Both the position numbers and the translations under genes were made by a program. Shown piece by piece: positions 25,013 through 33,461 of a stretch of DNA of 47,017 bases (positions within the stretch are counted from its first letter, which is position 1; each line of letters starts with the position of its first letter). The stretch is from Variovorax sp. OK212 (GTDB lineage: Bacteria; Pseudomonadota; Gammaproteobacteria; Burkholderiales; Burkholderiaceae_C). The notes beneath the pieces are model-generated. The model was given only the letters and a program-made list of their open reading frames with translations. It made no database searches and was not told the origin of the DNA. The stretch lies in assembly GCF_900112425.1 (NCBI RefSeq), contig NZ_FOLP01000035.1, forward strand, positions 1 through 47,017, in the 5' to 3' direction.

Positions 25013-25548
25013 GCGAACTCATGGACCTCTTTGCGCGAGAGTTCCCGGTGTGGCACATGGTGGTGCGCGGCACCGTCGTGTACTGGTTCCTGCTCCTGGT
25101 GTTCCGCTTCCTGCTGCGGCGGGACATCGGCTCCATGGGCGTGGCCGACCTGCTATTCGTCGTGCTGGTCGCCGATGCGTCCAGCAACGCCATGCAGGGC
25201 GAGTACAAGTCCATCAACGACGGGCTGGTGCTGCTGTCGACGCTCATCGGCTGGAACTACGCGCTCGACTGGCTGAGCTTCAGATTCGCGCCCGTGGCCC
25301 GGTTCCTGGAGCCTCTGCCGGAGGTGCTGGTGCGCCATGGGCGCGCCAACCGCCGTGCGCTCAAGCGCGAGATGGTCACGATGGAGGAACTCGAGGGCAA
25401 GCTGCGCGAGCAGGGTGTGGAAGACATCGCCGAAGTTCGCATTGCGCGGCTCGAGAGCGACGGAACGCTGAGTGTCTTCAAGATCCGGACCACCAACCCG
25501 GACGCGCCGCTCAAGGCCGCCAAAGCGCCGCGACCCCCTCTCCAGTAA
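25009..25548 (+). CDS. DUF421 (YetF-like) membrane protein
   Basis: This 179-residue protein has about three transmembrane helices in the first 85 residues (VYWFLLLVFRFLLRR, MGVADLLFVVLVADASSNAM, LVLLSTLIGWNYALDW). A cytoplasmic domain follows, with EVLVRHGRANRRALKREMVTMEEL and GVEDIAEVRIARLESDGTLSV, the DUF421/YetF signature. Function is not established. It is the third gene of the hemerythrin-cinA-DUF421 set and is coupled by an ATGA overlap. Confidence 0.85.
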   Translation: MSELMDLFAREFPVWHMVVRGTVVYWFLLLVFRFLLRRDIGSMGVADLLFVVLVADASSNAMQGEYKSINDGLVLLSTLIGWNYALDWLSFRFAPVARFLEPLPEVLVRHGRANRRALKREMVTMEELEGKLREQGVEDIAEVRIARLESDGTLSVFKIRTTNPDAPLKAAKAPRPPLQ

Positions 25549-25684
25549 ATCCTCGAACCCGCTGCGGGGACGCGATCTCGATCTGAAACAACGCGCGCAC
25601 GCCGAAGGCCTTTGCGCCTACAACGCGGCCGTGCGCCGCGCCCTAGCTTTTGCAATGACTCAACACAAGGACAAGGAACAAGCC

Positions 25685-25942
25685 ATGATCAATCCACCCG
25701 TGACCGGATCGGGCGACGGAACCCGCCCCACCACCAGCGGTGGCGTGGACAACATCGGCGGCGGCGAGAAGTTTTCAGGCACCCGCAACAAGGCCGGAGA
25801 AAACGTCGCCGGCCCCGCGCCGAAGGAACGCATGCAGGCCAAGCGCAAGAACGTGGAAGCCACCAAGCATGACGACTCCGACGACTTCGACCTGCACGAA
25901 GACCTCACCCCCGTGACGAACCAGGAGCCGGCGAAAGACTGA
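25685..25942 (+). CDS. small hydrophilic hypothetical protein
   Basis: It encodes 85 residues with no hydrophobic segment and is rich in Gly, Thr, Lys and Asp (GGVDNIGGGEKFSGTRNKAG, KHDDSDDFDLHEDLTP), so probably disordered. I chose the ATG at 25685 because AAGGA lies 6 nt upstream; an in-frame ATG at 25655 is less well placed. It resembles small stress-associated proteins of Burkholderiales in character, but I recognise no defined family. It is convergent with the DUF72 gene. Confidence 0.6.
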   Translation: MINPPVTGSGDGTRPTTSGGVDNIGGGEKFSGTRNKAGENVAGPAPKERMQAKRKNVEATKHDDSDDFDLHEDLTPVTNQEPAKD

Positions 25943-25959
25943 GGACACCTGCGCGCGCT

Positions 25960-26850
25960 TCAGGTTCGTTCCGGACCTGTCGCCAACCCCAGCCGCTGCG
26001 CCAGATGCGCAGCGTCGTAGGGTGCATGCACCTTAGCGTCGTTGTCGAAGTAGCAGAACACGTCGCGCATGCTGCGGCGTGCAGCGGTTGGCGATGCCAG
26101 CTTCGCGCCCCGCAACTGGCGCCCGTGGTGCCAACCTTCGATGCGCGATGCCCAGTGGTCGAGCGCCTGGTCCACATAGCCGCTCGCATACAGCTCCTTG
26201 TCGCCGTGCAGGCGCACGTAGACGAAATCGGACGTGATGTCTTCGATGAGCGGCCAGCGCCCGGCGGTGTCCGCGACCACCAGCGCCGCGTGGTGGCGGC
26301 GCAGCATCGCCACGAAGTCCGGATTCGCAAAGCTCGGATGGCGCACCTCGATGGCGTGCCGCAGCCTGAGGCCGCGCGGTGCTTTCAGGAATGCCCGCCC
26401 GTCGACGCGTTCGTCGTGACTGCGTGCCAACGCGAGCGCCGAAGGCGCGTCGCGCGGCAGCAGCGACAGGAAGTGTTCGATGCGCTCCGGGTCATAGCGC
26501 ATGCGCGGCGGCAACTGCCACAGCACGGGGCCGAGCTTGGCCCCCAGCGCCAGCACCCCGGAGGCGAAGAAATTCGCCAGCGCCGTTTCGGCATTCTTCA
26601 GCGCCAGCATGTGCGTGACGTAGCGCGGGCCCTTCACTGCGAAGACGAAGTCCTTCGGCGTCTGTTCGTGCCATGCCTGGTAAGACTCGGGCCTTTGCAG
26701 CGAATAGAAGGAACCGTTGAGCTCGATCGTCGAAAACATGCCCGACGCGAAGGCGAGCTCCTTGCGTTGCTGCAATCCTTCAGGGTAGAACTTGCCGCGC
26801 CACGGCGCGTACCTCCAACCCGATATGCCGATTCGTACCTGCTTGCGCAT
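25960..26850 (-). CDS. DUF72 family protein
   Basis: This 296-residue TIM-barrel-like DUF72 (YecE) protein has RIGISGWRYAPWRGKFYPEG at the N-terminus, then ELNGSFYSLQRPESYQAWHEQTP, LGPVLWQLPP, AIEVRHPSF, YVRLHGDKELYASGY and a C-terminal VFCYFDNDAKVHAPYDAAHL. These are the conserved motifs of the family; the biochemical function is unknown. It stands 18 nt upstream of the PRC-barrel stop on the same strand, in the order PRC-barrel then DUF72, so they are probably co-transcribed. Confidence 0.85.
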   Translation of the reverse strand: MRKQVRIGISGWRYAPWRGKFYPEGLQQRKELAFASGMFSTIELNGSFYSLQRPESYQAWHEQTPKDFVFAVKGPRYVTHMLALKNAETALANFFASGVLALGAKLGPVLWQLPPRMRYDPERIEHFLSLLPRDAPSALALARSHDERVDGRAFLKAPRGLRLRHAIEVRHPSFANPDFVAMLRRHHAALVVADTAGRWPLIEDITSDFVYVRLHGDKELYASGYVDQALDHWASRIEGWHHGRQLRGAKLASPTAARRSMRDVFCYFDNDAKVHAPYDAAHLAQRLGLATGPERT

Positions 26851-26868
26851 CGTCCACGGCGGCGGAAC

Positions 26869-27207
26869 TCAAAAGCCGTAGTACTTGTTGATGCTCGAGG
26901 TGTAGCGGTCGTCGTAGTCGGGAACGCTGCTGTCTGCATACCGCGGCGCGCCTTCGAGCCGGGCCTTGTCCAGCGGCACCACGTAGCCGTCCTGCGAGGT
27001 GTCGTACTTCAGCATGTTCCAGGGAATGGGATAGCGGTCGGTGCCCATGCCGAGGAAGCCGCCGAACTCCATGACGGCGTAGCGGACCTCGCCCGAGAGC
27101 TTGTCGATCATGAGATCGTCGATGGTGCCGAGCTTGTCGCCGGCGGCGTTGTAGACGGTGGTTCCTTCGACGCGGTCCGACGAGATGACGTTTGCAGAAC
27201 TGGCCAT
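26869..27207 (-). CDS. PRC-barrel domain protein
   Basis: This 112-residue protein has a PRC-barrel beta domain: NVISSDRVEGTTVYNAAGDK, LGTIDDLMIDKLSGEVRYAV, GGFLGMGTDRYPIPWNML. A Tyr/Asp-rich tail (DYDDRYTSSINKYYGF) follows. PRC barrels occur in photosynthetic reaction centres and in small stress or RNA-processing proteins; the role of this type is unknown. GGAGAAGG upstream sets the ATG at 27207. The frame extends far upstream through an antitoxin relic, but that is a chance fusion. Confidence 0.85.
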   Translation of the reverse strand: MASSANVISSDRVEGTTVYNAAGDKLGTIDDLMIDKLSGEVRYAVMEFGGFLGMGTDRYPIPWNMLKYDTSQDGYVVPLDKARLEGAPRYADSSVPDYDDRYTSSINKYYGF

Positions 27208-27299
27208 GGCCTTCTCCTTGCCGACGCATCTGGGAGGCGCCGACGCTGCTTCAGAGCCCAGGCGACGGGTGTCGCCCGCGCGGGGCACACGGTTCATCG

Positions 27300-27345
27300 G
27301 CGAGGCCTTGAGCTCATCTTCAAGGCGGATGGTCGTTGTCGACAT
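27300..27345 (-). pseudogene. ribbon-helix-helix antitoxin N-terminal fragment
   Basis: Fifteen codons read MSTTTIRLEDELKAS, the start of a common RHH antitoxin type (relatives continue with a second helix). After this the frame runs into unrelated sequence leading to the PRC-barrel gene. A direct-repeat operator lies just upstream (27382-27401). No toxin gene is present. I interpret this as the beheaded remnant of a toxin-antitoxin operon. Confidence 0.5.
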
Positions 27346-27381
27346 GTTGATGGACCTCATGACGTTGGCGGTGGCGCACCC

Positions 27382-27401
27382 TGTAGCACACTTGTAGCAC
27401 A
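27382..27401 (-). promoter_or_regulatory. tandem TGTAGCACA operator
   Basis: Two perfect 9-bp direct repeats TGTAGCACA (27382-27390 and 27393-27401) are separated by 2 bp, about 40 bp upstream of the RHH fragment start. RHH antitoxins usually bind such short repeats to autoregulate, so this looks like a surviving operator. It could now drive the PRC-barrel gene. Confidence 0.5.
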
Positions 27402-27402
27402 T

Positions 27403-27912
27403 CGGGTCTTCGACTGTCATTCCGTTCCGTTCCGTGCCGGCGGTGACTGGCTGGATCTTTCGGGGCGCTGCAACCGCAGCCGGGGTGTTAGCGCCAGTGC
27501 AATCGAGATCAGCAGGGGGCGCGGATAAAAACTTGGAGCCTTTCTGCGGAATATCGGTTGGCGCCCGCATGCGAATGCGTGCATTGTTGGATTCACTTGT
27601 TGGTCGCGCCAGCTGATCGATCCTCATGGCGCGCCTGGATGAGTGTGGAGGTATTGCGCAGGTGTGCCGTGGATGGACACACGTTTATCCACGACGGTCG
27701 GTCAGGAGCGTGGACCTGCGCGATCTATCTGTTGAAAACTGAAGACAGTCATTTCGTTGCGCTGGGGCGACATTTCCCCCCCTCAATCGTCACCGATGCA
27801 AGCTTGTGGTGTGCCGACCCACATCTCCGCCAAGGTCGGCATCGACATCCTCAAGCGCCGCTGCATCGCCTGGATAGAACAGGCAGCCCTTTCTGCCTGA
27901 GCCCGCTCCGGA
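27403..27912. other. 510-bp gene-poor region
   Basis: No intact gene is visible. Near 27800-27900 the plus strand can be read as GVPTHISAKVGIDILKRRC then IAWIEQAALSA before a stop, which looks like the 3' end of a former gene, but I cannot assign it. The rest shows no coding pattern, RNA gene or clear terminator. Confidence 0.4.
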
Positions 27913-29718
27913 TCAGGAGGTCGTTTTCAACCGGCCGGCCGTAAAGCTGGCCCAGTATTCCCGTATCACAGCCTTCAGCGTGCGCATGCCTTCGGGGTCG
28001 CCCTGCCACAACGCCGCGAAGTAGGCCTTGGCTTGCGCCAGCGAAACGTCGGGCGGCAATGGCGGAACCGCGGCATCGGTCACCATTTCGAGCAGCACGG
28101 GCCTGTCGGCCGCAAAGGCCGCGTCCCATGCGCCGCCAATGGCTTCGGGCATATCCACGCGGATGCCTTCAAGCCCCAGCATCTGCGCGAAGCGCGCGTA
28201 AGGAAAGTCTGGCAACTCCTGCGACGCCTCGAACTTCGGATCGCCGCCGAGCACGCGCTGCTCCCAGCTCACGAGGTTCAGGTCGCGGTTGTTCAGCACC
28301 ATCACCACGAGCCGCGGATCGACCCAGTCGCGCCACAGCCGCGCGATGGTGATGAGGCCGTTGATGCCATTCATCTGCATTGCGCCATCGCCCAACAGCG
28401 CGACCACGGGCCGCTCGGGATGGACGTGCTTCGCCGCGATCGCATACGGTATCGCCGGCCCCATGGTCGCGAGCCCGCCTGACAAGCTGGCCTTCATGCC
28501 GCGGCGCAGCTTCACGTCGCGTGCATACCAGTTGGCGGCCGATCCGCTGTCGCAGGTGATCACCGAGTAGTCGGGCAGGCGCGGCGAGAGGTCCCAGAAC
28601 ACTCGCTGCGGGTTGATCGGCGATGCCGGCACATGGGCTCGCGCCTCGAGCACGCGCCACCAGCGCGCGACTTCACTTTCGATCGATAGGCGCCAGGACG
28701 CGTCGCCCTTGGGCTCCAGCAGCGGGAGAAGCGCCGCCAATGTGGCAGCGCTGTCGCCCATCAGGCCCAGCTCCACCGGATAGCGCAAGCCCAAAGCGCG
28801 CGCGTCGGTATCGATCTGCACGCAGCGCGCCTGACCTTCCTCGGGCAGGAACTCGGCATACGGAAACGACGAGCCCACGATCAGCAGCGTGTCGCACTCT
28901 TCCATCATCCACGAACTGGGCCGCGTGCCGAGTACGCCGATGGCGCCCGTCACGAATGAAAGATCGTCGGGCACTGCGGCCTTGCCGAGCAACGCCTTGG
29001 CGACGCCCGCACCCAGGCGCTCGGCCACGGCGATGACCTCGTCACCCGCATGGAGCGCGCCCGCGCCGGCAAGGATCGCGACCTTGCGCCCCGTGTTCAG
29101 GATGTCCGCCGCGTACTGCAGAGCATCAGGGGGCGGCACCACCGACTGCACCGTGGTGCCAATGCCGCTGTGCACCGTGCCGTGCTCGCGCGGTGGCACC
29201 GGTACGGCGGGAAGCTCCTGCACGTCGTTCGGAAAGATCACGCAGGTCACGGTGCGGCGGTCGCGCGCGATGCGCATCGCGCGGTCGATCAGGTGTCGCA
29301 CCTGCTCGGCGCTGGTGACCATCTGCACGAACTCGTGGGCCACGTCCTTGAAGAGCGAGACGAGGTCCACCTCCTGCTGGTAGTCGCCACCCAGCGCGCT
29401 GCGCTTCTGCTGGCCGACCAGGGCCACCACCGGCTGGTGGTCGAGCTCGGCGTCGTAGAGACCGTTCAGGAGGTGGATGGCGCCTGGCCCCGAGGTCGCG
29501 AGGCACACACCCACCTCGCCCGAGAACTTGGCATGTGCGCAGGCCATGAACGCCGCCAGCTCCTCGTGGCGGGCCTGCACGAATTCGATGGCACCATCGG
29601 CACGGTCAAGTGCGCCCACGATGCCGTTGATGCCATCGCCCGGATAGCCGTAGATGCGGCGCACACCCCATTGGTGCATGCGTTCGACGACGAAGTCACC
29701 GACTGTGTTTGCAGCCAT
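27913..29718 (-). CDS. thiamine-diphosphate-dependent oxidase, PoxB-like
   Basis: This 601-residue three-domain TPP enzyme has an N-terminal Pyr domain with the activating Glu52 (QARHEELAAFMA) and GVCLATSGPGAIHLLNGLYD, a central domain binding FAD or ADP (AILAGAGALHAG), and a C-terminal PP domain with VVALLGDGAMQMNGINGLIT and VMVLNN (GDG-NN Mg-TPP motif). The closest named relatives are pyruvate oxidase/acetolactate-synthase-like proteins (PoxB type), which decarboxylate 2-oxo acids. The substrate is unproven. An SDR gene lies 14 nt upstream in the same operon. A collapsed homologue is at 3841-4413. Confidence 0.88.
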   Translation of the reverse strand: MAANTVGDFVVERMHQWGVRRIYGYPGDGINGIVGALDRADGAIEFVQARHEELAAFMACAHAKFSGEVGVCLATSGPGAIHLLNGLYDAELDHQPVVALVGQQKRSALGGDYQQEVDLVSLFKDVAHEFVQMVTSAEQVRHLIDRAMRIARDRRTVTCVIFPNDVQELPAVPVPPREHGTVHSGIGTTVQSVVPPPDALQYAADILNTGRKVAILAGAGALHAGDEVIAVAERLGAGVAKALLGKAAVPDDLSFVTGAIGVLGTRPSSWMMEECDTLLIVGSSFPYAEFLPEEGQARCVQIDTDARALGLRYPVELGLMGDSAATLAALLPLLEPKGDASWRLSIESEVARWWRVLEARAHVPASPINPQRVFWDLSPRLPDYSVITCDSGSAANWYARDVKLRRGMKASLSGGLATMGPAIPYAIAAKHVHPERPVVALLGDGAMQMNGINGLITIARLWRDWVDPRLVVMVLNNRDLNLVSWEQRVLGGDPKFEASQELPDFPYARFAQMLGLEGIRVDMPEAIGGAWDAAFAADRPVLLEMVTDAAVPPLPPDVSLAQAKAYFAALWQGDPEGMRTLKAVIREYWASFTAGRLKTTS

Positions 29719-29732
29719 GGCGGTGCCGCTCC

Positions 29733-30497
29733 TCAGCCCATGTCGGGCTGGCCATTGGACGCCATCAGCCCGCCGTCCACCGGCATCGCGATCCCCGAGA
29801 CGAAGCTCGCGTCGTCGCTCGCCAGGAAGGCGACCACGGCGGCGATTTCCGAGGGATCTGCGCCGCGCCCGAGCGGAATGCGTTCTGCGAACTTCGCCAT
29901 CAGCGCGCTGTCACTCTTCATGTCCTCGGTCATGGGCGTGAAGGTGAGGCTGGGGCACACCGCGTTCACGCGCACGCCGTCCTTGCCGTGGTCCAGCGCG
30001 AGCGCCTTGGTGAAGTTGACGATGGCGCCCTTCGACGCGTTGTAGAAGCCCATTCCCCAGTCGCCGCCCAGGCCGGAGACCGACGCGGTGTTCACGATGC
30101 AGCCCTTGCTCCGGATCAGGTGCGGCATGGCCGCGCGGCAGCCGTGGAACACACCGCCGACGTTGACCGCCATGATCCGGCCCCAGTCTTCCAGCGGCGG
30201 CTGTGTGACCGTGCCTTCGACCGCGATGCCGGCATTGTTGAAGAGCACGTGCAGCGCGGCGAAGTGCTCGATGGTCGCGTCCACCAGCGCCTGCACTTGG
30301 CTGAAGCTGGACACGTCGGCCACCTTCACCAGCGTGCGTTCTTGCGGCAGCTCGCGAGCGACGCGCTCCAGCTTGGCGAGCGTATTGCCTGCGAGCACCA
30401 CGCTCGCGCCTTCCTGCGAAAAGCGGCGTGCGGTGGCTTCGCCGATGCCGCTGCCCGCGCCGGTCACGATGACGACGCGATCCTTGAAACGTCGCAT
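29733..30497 (-). CDS. short-chain dehydrogenase/reductase
   Basis: This 254-residue classical SDR has TGAGSGIGEATAR (NAD(P)-binding, residues 12-24), NNAGIA, the catalytic Ser in SVSGLGG, YNASKGA (Y-x3-K), and a C-terminal FVSGIAMPVDGGLMAS. The residue after the second strand (AGN) does not firmly decide between NAD and NADP. It lies immediately upstream of the TPP oxidase gene (14-bp gap, same strand), so the two may act on the same carbonyl compounds. Substrate unknown. Confidence 0.88.
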   Translation of the reverse strand: MRRFKDRVVIVTGAGSGIGEATARRFSQEGASVVLAGNTLAKLERVARELPQERTLVKVADVSSFSQVQALVDATIEHFAALHVLFNNAGIAVEGTVTQPPLEDWGRIMAVNVGGVFHGCRAAMPHLIRSKGCIVNTASVSGLGGDWGMGFYNASKGAIVNFTKALALDHGKDGVRVNAVCPSLTFTPMTEDMKSDSALMAKFAERIPLGRGADPSEIAAVVAFLASDDASFVSGIAMPVDGGLMASNGQPDMG

Positions 30498-30557
30498 ATA
30501 GATCCTCTCGATGATGGGTCGGGTTAATGAAGAGGAAGCCGGCCCATTTACGCTTGC

Positions 30558-30785
30558 CTACTTCGTCGCAGGAGCCGCGGTGGGCGCCGTCCGCGCACCG
30601 CCCTGCACCTGCGCGGCCGGGGGCGAGGCCTCATGGGAGGGCCCCTCGCCGCGCTTGTCCACGGCATAGAAATAGAACAGAGCGCCGAGCATCACGACAA
30701 TGGCCACCGTCGCAGTGAATACGAAGACGCCCCGGTTGTCGCGCCTGTCGTCCCTGGCTTGCTGTCTTCTCGATAGTTCGCTCAT
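30558..30785 (-). CDS. small single-pass membrane protein
   Basis: It encodes 75 residues: a basic, Arg/Asp-rich cytoplasmic head (MSELSRRQQARDDRRDNRG), one transmembrane helix (VFVFTATVAIVVMLGALFYFYAV) and a Pro/Ala/Gln-rich tail. I recognise no family. An AAAGGAAA sequence about 8 nt upstream of the ATG supports the start. It sits 60 bp upstream of the SDR gene on the same strand and may be in the same transcript. Confidence 0.65.
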   Translation of the reverse strand: MSELSRRQQARDDRRDNRGVFVFTATVAIVVMLGALFYFYAVDKRGEGPSHEASPPAAQVQGGARTAPTAAPATK

Positions 30786-31076
30786 GGCATTTTTTCCTTT
30801 CCTGCGATGGCGCGAATGAATGGAATGCGGGGCGAATGAAGAACATCCACCGAAAGGGAAACGCTAGGACTTCGTACCGGGCGGCGTGTCGGACATCGGC
30901 TGACGCGGCTGTCGCGAAAAGGCGCCTTGGGGGGATGAGTGTGTCTGCAACACTCCAATCGGGCTCGCCAGACCCGCTTGACGGGTGTCTGGCGCAGCAA
31001 ATCGATGTTCAGGCTGTTCGATTTGATCGCCGCGATGGTTCGCCATCACCCTGTTCACTCAGCCGCGATCGCAGAT

Positions 31077-31487
31077 CGACCGAAGCGCCTTGTGGACGTC
31101 ACCCGCCTGCCGCTGCGGGAGATCCAGCGCACACGTTCAGGACTGTCTATCGGTGCACTGGCGACCAACACCAAAACGGCCAACCACCCGCTGGTGCGCG
31201 AGAACTATCCGCCCTTCGCGATGGTCTCCGTGGCAGCCGCTCTGGACATGGATGGCAGCGAGATCCGTCAGGCGCGTGTGGTGCTGGGCGTCGTCGCGCA
31301 CAAGCCTTGGCGCAGTGCCGAGGCCGAGGCCATCCTGGTGGGCCAGCGTGCAGACGAAGCGACCTTCAAGCGCGCTGCCGAAGCCGCGCTGCGCGATGCG
31401 CGCCCGCTGGCGCATAACGCGCACAAAGTGGAACTGGGTCGCCGTTCTGTGGTGCGAGCGCTGATGCGCGCTTCGCGCCTGGCGTGA
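31077..31487 (+). pseudogene. xanthine-dehydrogenase FAD-subunit remnant
   Basis: The frame contains RPKRLVDVTRLPLREI and LSIGALATNTKTANHPLVRENYP, matching residues about 42-88 of paoB-type subunits. At about 31207-31213 it jumps directly to FAMVSVAAALDMDG, VVLGVVAHKPWRSAEAEA and the C-terminus. About 150 residues, including the FAD-contacting NGGN region, are missing without loss of frame, and the N-terminal about 40 residues and start are absent too. No 2Fe-2S subunit precedes it. It is a non-functional, internally collapsed copy of a locus related to paoABC. Confidence 0.8.
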
Positions 31488-31500
31488 AAAAGGAAATCGC

Positions 31501-32614
31501 ATGGCACGCTATCTAGGCAAAGAAACGACCCGCGTCGACGGGCTCGCCAAGGTCACCGGCAAGGCGAAGTACACCGCCGAGTTCCAGATCCCGAATGTCA
31601 GCTACGGCTTCATCGTGCTGAGCACGGTGGCCAAGGGCCGCATCACGGCCATCGACACGCGCGAAGCCGAGCAGGCGGGCGGCGTGATCCACGTCTTCAC
31701 GCACCTGAACGCCGGCAAACTGGGGGCCGGCACCTGAGGCCGGCGCGGCGCCCGCATGGACCTGGCCGCTGCAATCGGACCGGGTGTTCTTCAACGGCCA
31801 ACCGATTGCGCTGGTCGTTGCGGAGAGCTACGAACAGGCACGGCACGCGGCGCGACGGATGAAAGCGACCTACCGGACGGAGCCGCACAACTCCGACTTC
31901 GCCATCGTGCTGGACCGTGCGCAGCCGGACCCTGCGACAGCGAAGAGCACGGCCCGAGGTAACCCTGTCGCCGCGATGCAGACCGCGGCGGTCAAGGTCG
32001 AGGCGCAGTACCACATTCCGATCGCGAGGGCGGCGGACGTCGAGATGCTTGATGGTCTGTTGCGCCTCAAAAGCAATCCGTCGCGTTCTATCGTCATTAC
32101 CGACGTCATGCGCCGCAACGGAACGAACGAGATCACCGAGACGTACGACTCGACACCCTCGCCCGAGCGCGCAAAGTACGCCTCGCTGGCGCACGGCGCC
32201 CAGTTCGTCGAGGTGAAGGTCGATCCGGACCTGGGCACGGTGAAGGTCACCCGCGTGATCGAGGTCACGGCCTGCGGGAAGATCCTGAATCCGCTTGCCT
32301 CCCACAGCCAGGAGATCGGCGGTGTGGTCTGGGGCATCGGCATGGCGCTGGAAGAGGCCACCGAGATCGATCACCGTTACGGCCGCATCATGAACGCCAA
32401 CCTGCAGCACTACCATGTGCCGGTGAATGCAGACATTCATTCCATCGAAACCATCTTCGTCGAGGAAGACGACACCATCGTCAATCCGCTCGGCGTGAAG
32501 GGCATGGGCGAGCTGGGCATGGTGGGGATTCCGGCAGCCATCGCCAACGCGATCTTTCATGCCACCGGCAAGCGCGTGCGCGATCTGCCGATCACTCCGG
32601 AGAAGTTGATGTGA
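31501..32614 (+). pseudogene. xanthine-dehydrogenase Mo-subunit remnant
   Basis: It begins with a good start (MARYLGKETTRVDGLAKVTG, AAGGAAAT upstream), runs to a stop at 31737, and resumes in another frame from about 31750 (PLQSDRVFFNGQPIALVVAE), indicating a frameshift. At about 32017-32027 VEAQYHIPI, which should continue EHHNPME, joins MLDGLLRL and then the last about 190 residues (YASLAHGAQFVEVKVDPDLG, GVKGMGELGMVG with the catalytic Glu). About 380 residues carrying most cofactor-binding loops are deleted. It follows the FAD-subunit remnant, so the whole locus has collapsed. Confidence 0.82.
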
Positions 32615-32685
32615 TGGCCGTCGACAGACAGAGACGCCGTCCCCAAAAAGCCATTGAGTCAATTCAAGAAGGACAGGTCAACCAG

Positions 32686-33049
32686 ATGAACCTCAGGATG
32701 AGCATCGACGGCGTCGTCATCGCAACTGCAACGCTTGACGTCTCACGCAGCGCCGAAGATTTCGCCACCCTTCTTGCCGCTGACGTTGCGTCTGAAAGAC
32801 TACGAAGCAACAGAAAAGATTGCCGACCTGCCGAGGCAACTGACAACAGCGGGCGTGCCTGACTCTTACACGCCTTCTGCGGGGGACATCTGTTTTTACG
32901 CTCCGTGGGGCAACCTTGCGTTCTTCTACAAGGCCGGCGCTCCCTCGCAAGGCCTTGTGCGCCTTGGACGTTTCGCGTCTGGGCTCGATCAGCTTGTGCG
33001 GGACAGTACAGGCAATGTGGCAGTGAAGGTGGAACTGTCCCGCCCGTAA
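32686..33049 (+). pseudogene. cyclophilin-like fold protein, frameshifted
   Basis: The first frame reads MNLRMSIDGVVIATATLD...EDFATLL; after one extra base near 32771-32776 the second frame continues PLTLRLKDYEATEKIADLPR, SYTPSAGDICFYAPWGNLAFFY and GLVRLGR to a stop at 33049. Together these make a typical about 120-residue cyclophilin-like (Cyclophil_like) protein. Its function in the family is unknown. The lesion is a single base in CTTCTTG, so resequencing is the direct test. It lies just after the XDH remnant. Confidence 0.75.
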
Positions 33050-33461
33050 GCCATCGCCGTGAATGTCTTGGGGCCGCTAAGAATCAAAAGCTGCGGCGTT
33101 CGAAGGCTGCTTCAGACTGGCTGCTAACCTTGAGTTTTCAGATCTGAATGACCGTCGCTTACGAAACCCGAAATTCACGCTCGCCAAGCGCGTCGGTCCG
33201 CTGTACCCTCTTCATCGGTCAATCAGCGAAAGCTCACCGCTAGATCACGCGAACGGCTGCTCGCGCAGCTGGTGAACTATCGCTCTGCGCCCGTTGCGGT
33301 CGGTCACCGCCGCGACCCTGAGTGCACGCCGGCGGACAATTGCAAGGGTCCGGGCGTTGGCAATATCAATCCGCGGAGCGCCACAGGCACCATGCCAAGC
33401 ACCAGTCTCCGATGTGGGTATGCCCGACGAACGCTGCGCTCGGCCGCCGTTCTGGGCGCGC
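33050..33461. other. 412-bp gene-poor region
   Basis: No intact gene is supported. On the minus strand an open stretch (stop at 33245) ends IDIANARTLAIVRRRALRVA followed by AVTDRNGRR and HQLREQPFA, which looks like the C-terminus of a real protein, but I cannot name it and its N-terminal part is gone. No clear terminator is seen after the nitroreductase gene. Confidence 0.35.
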
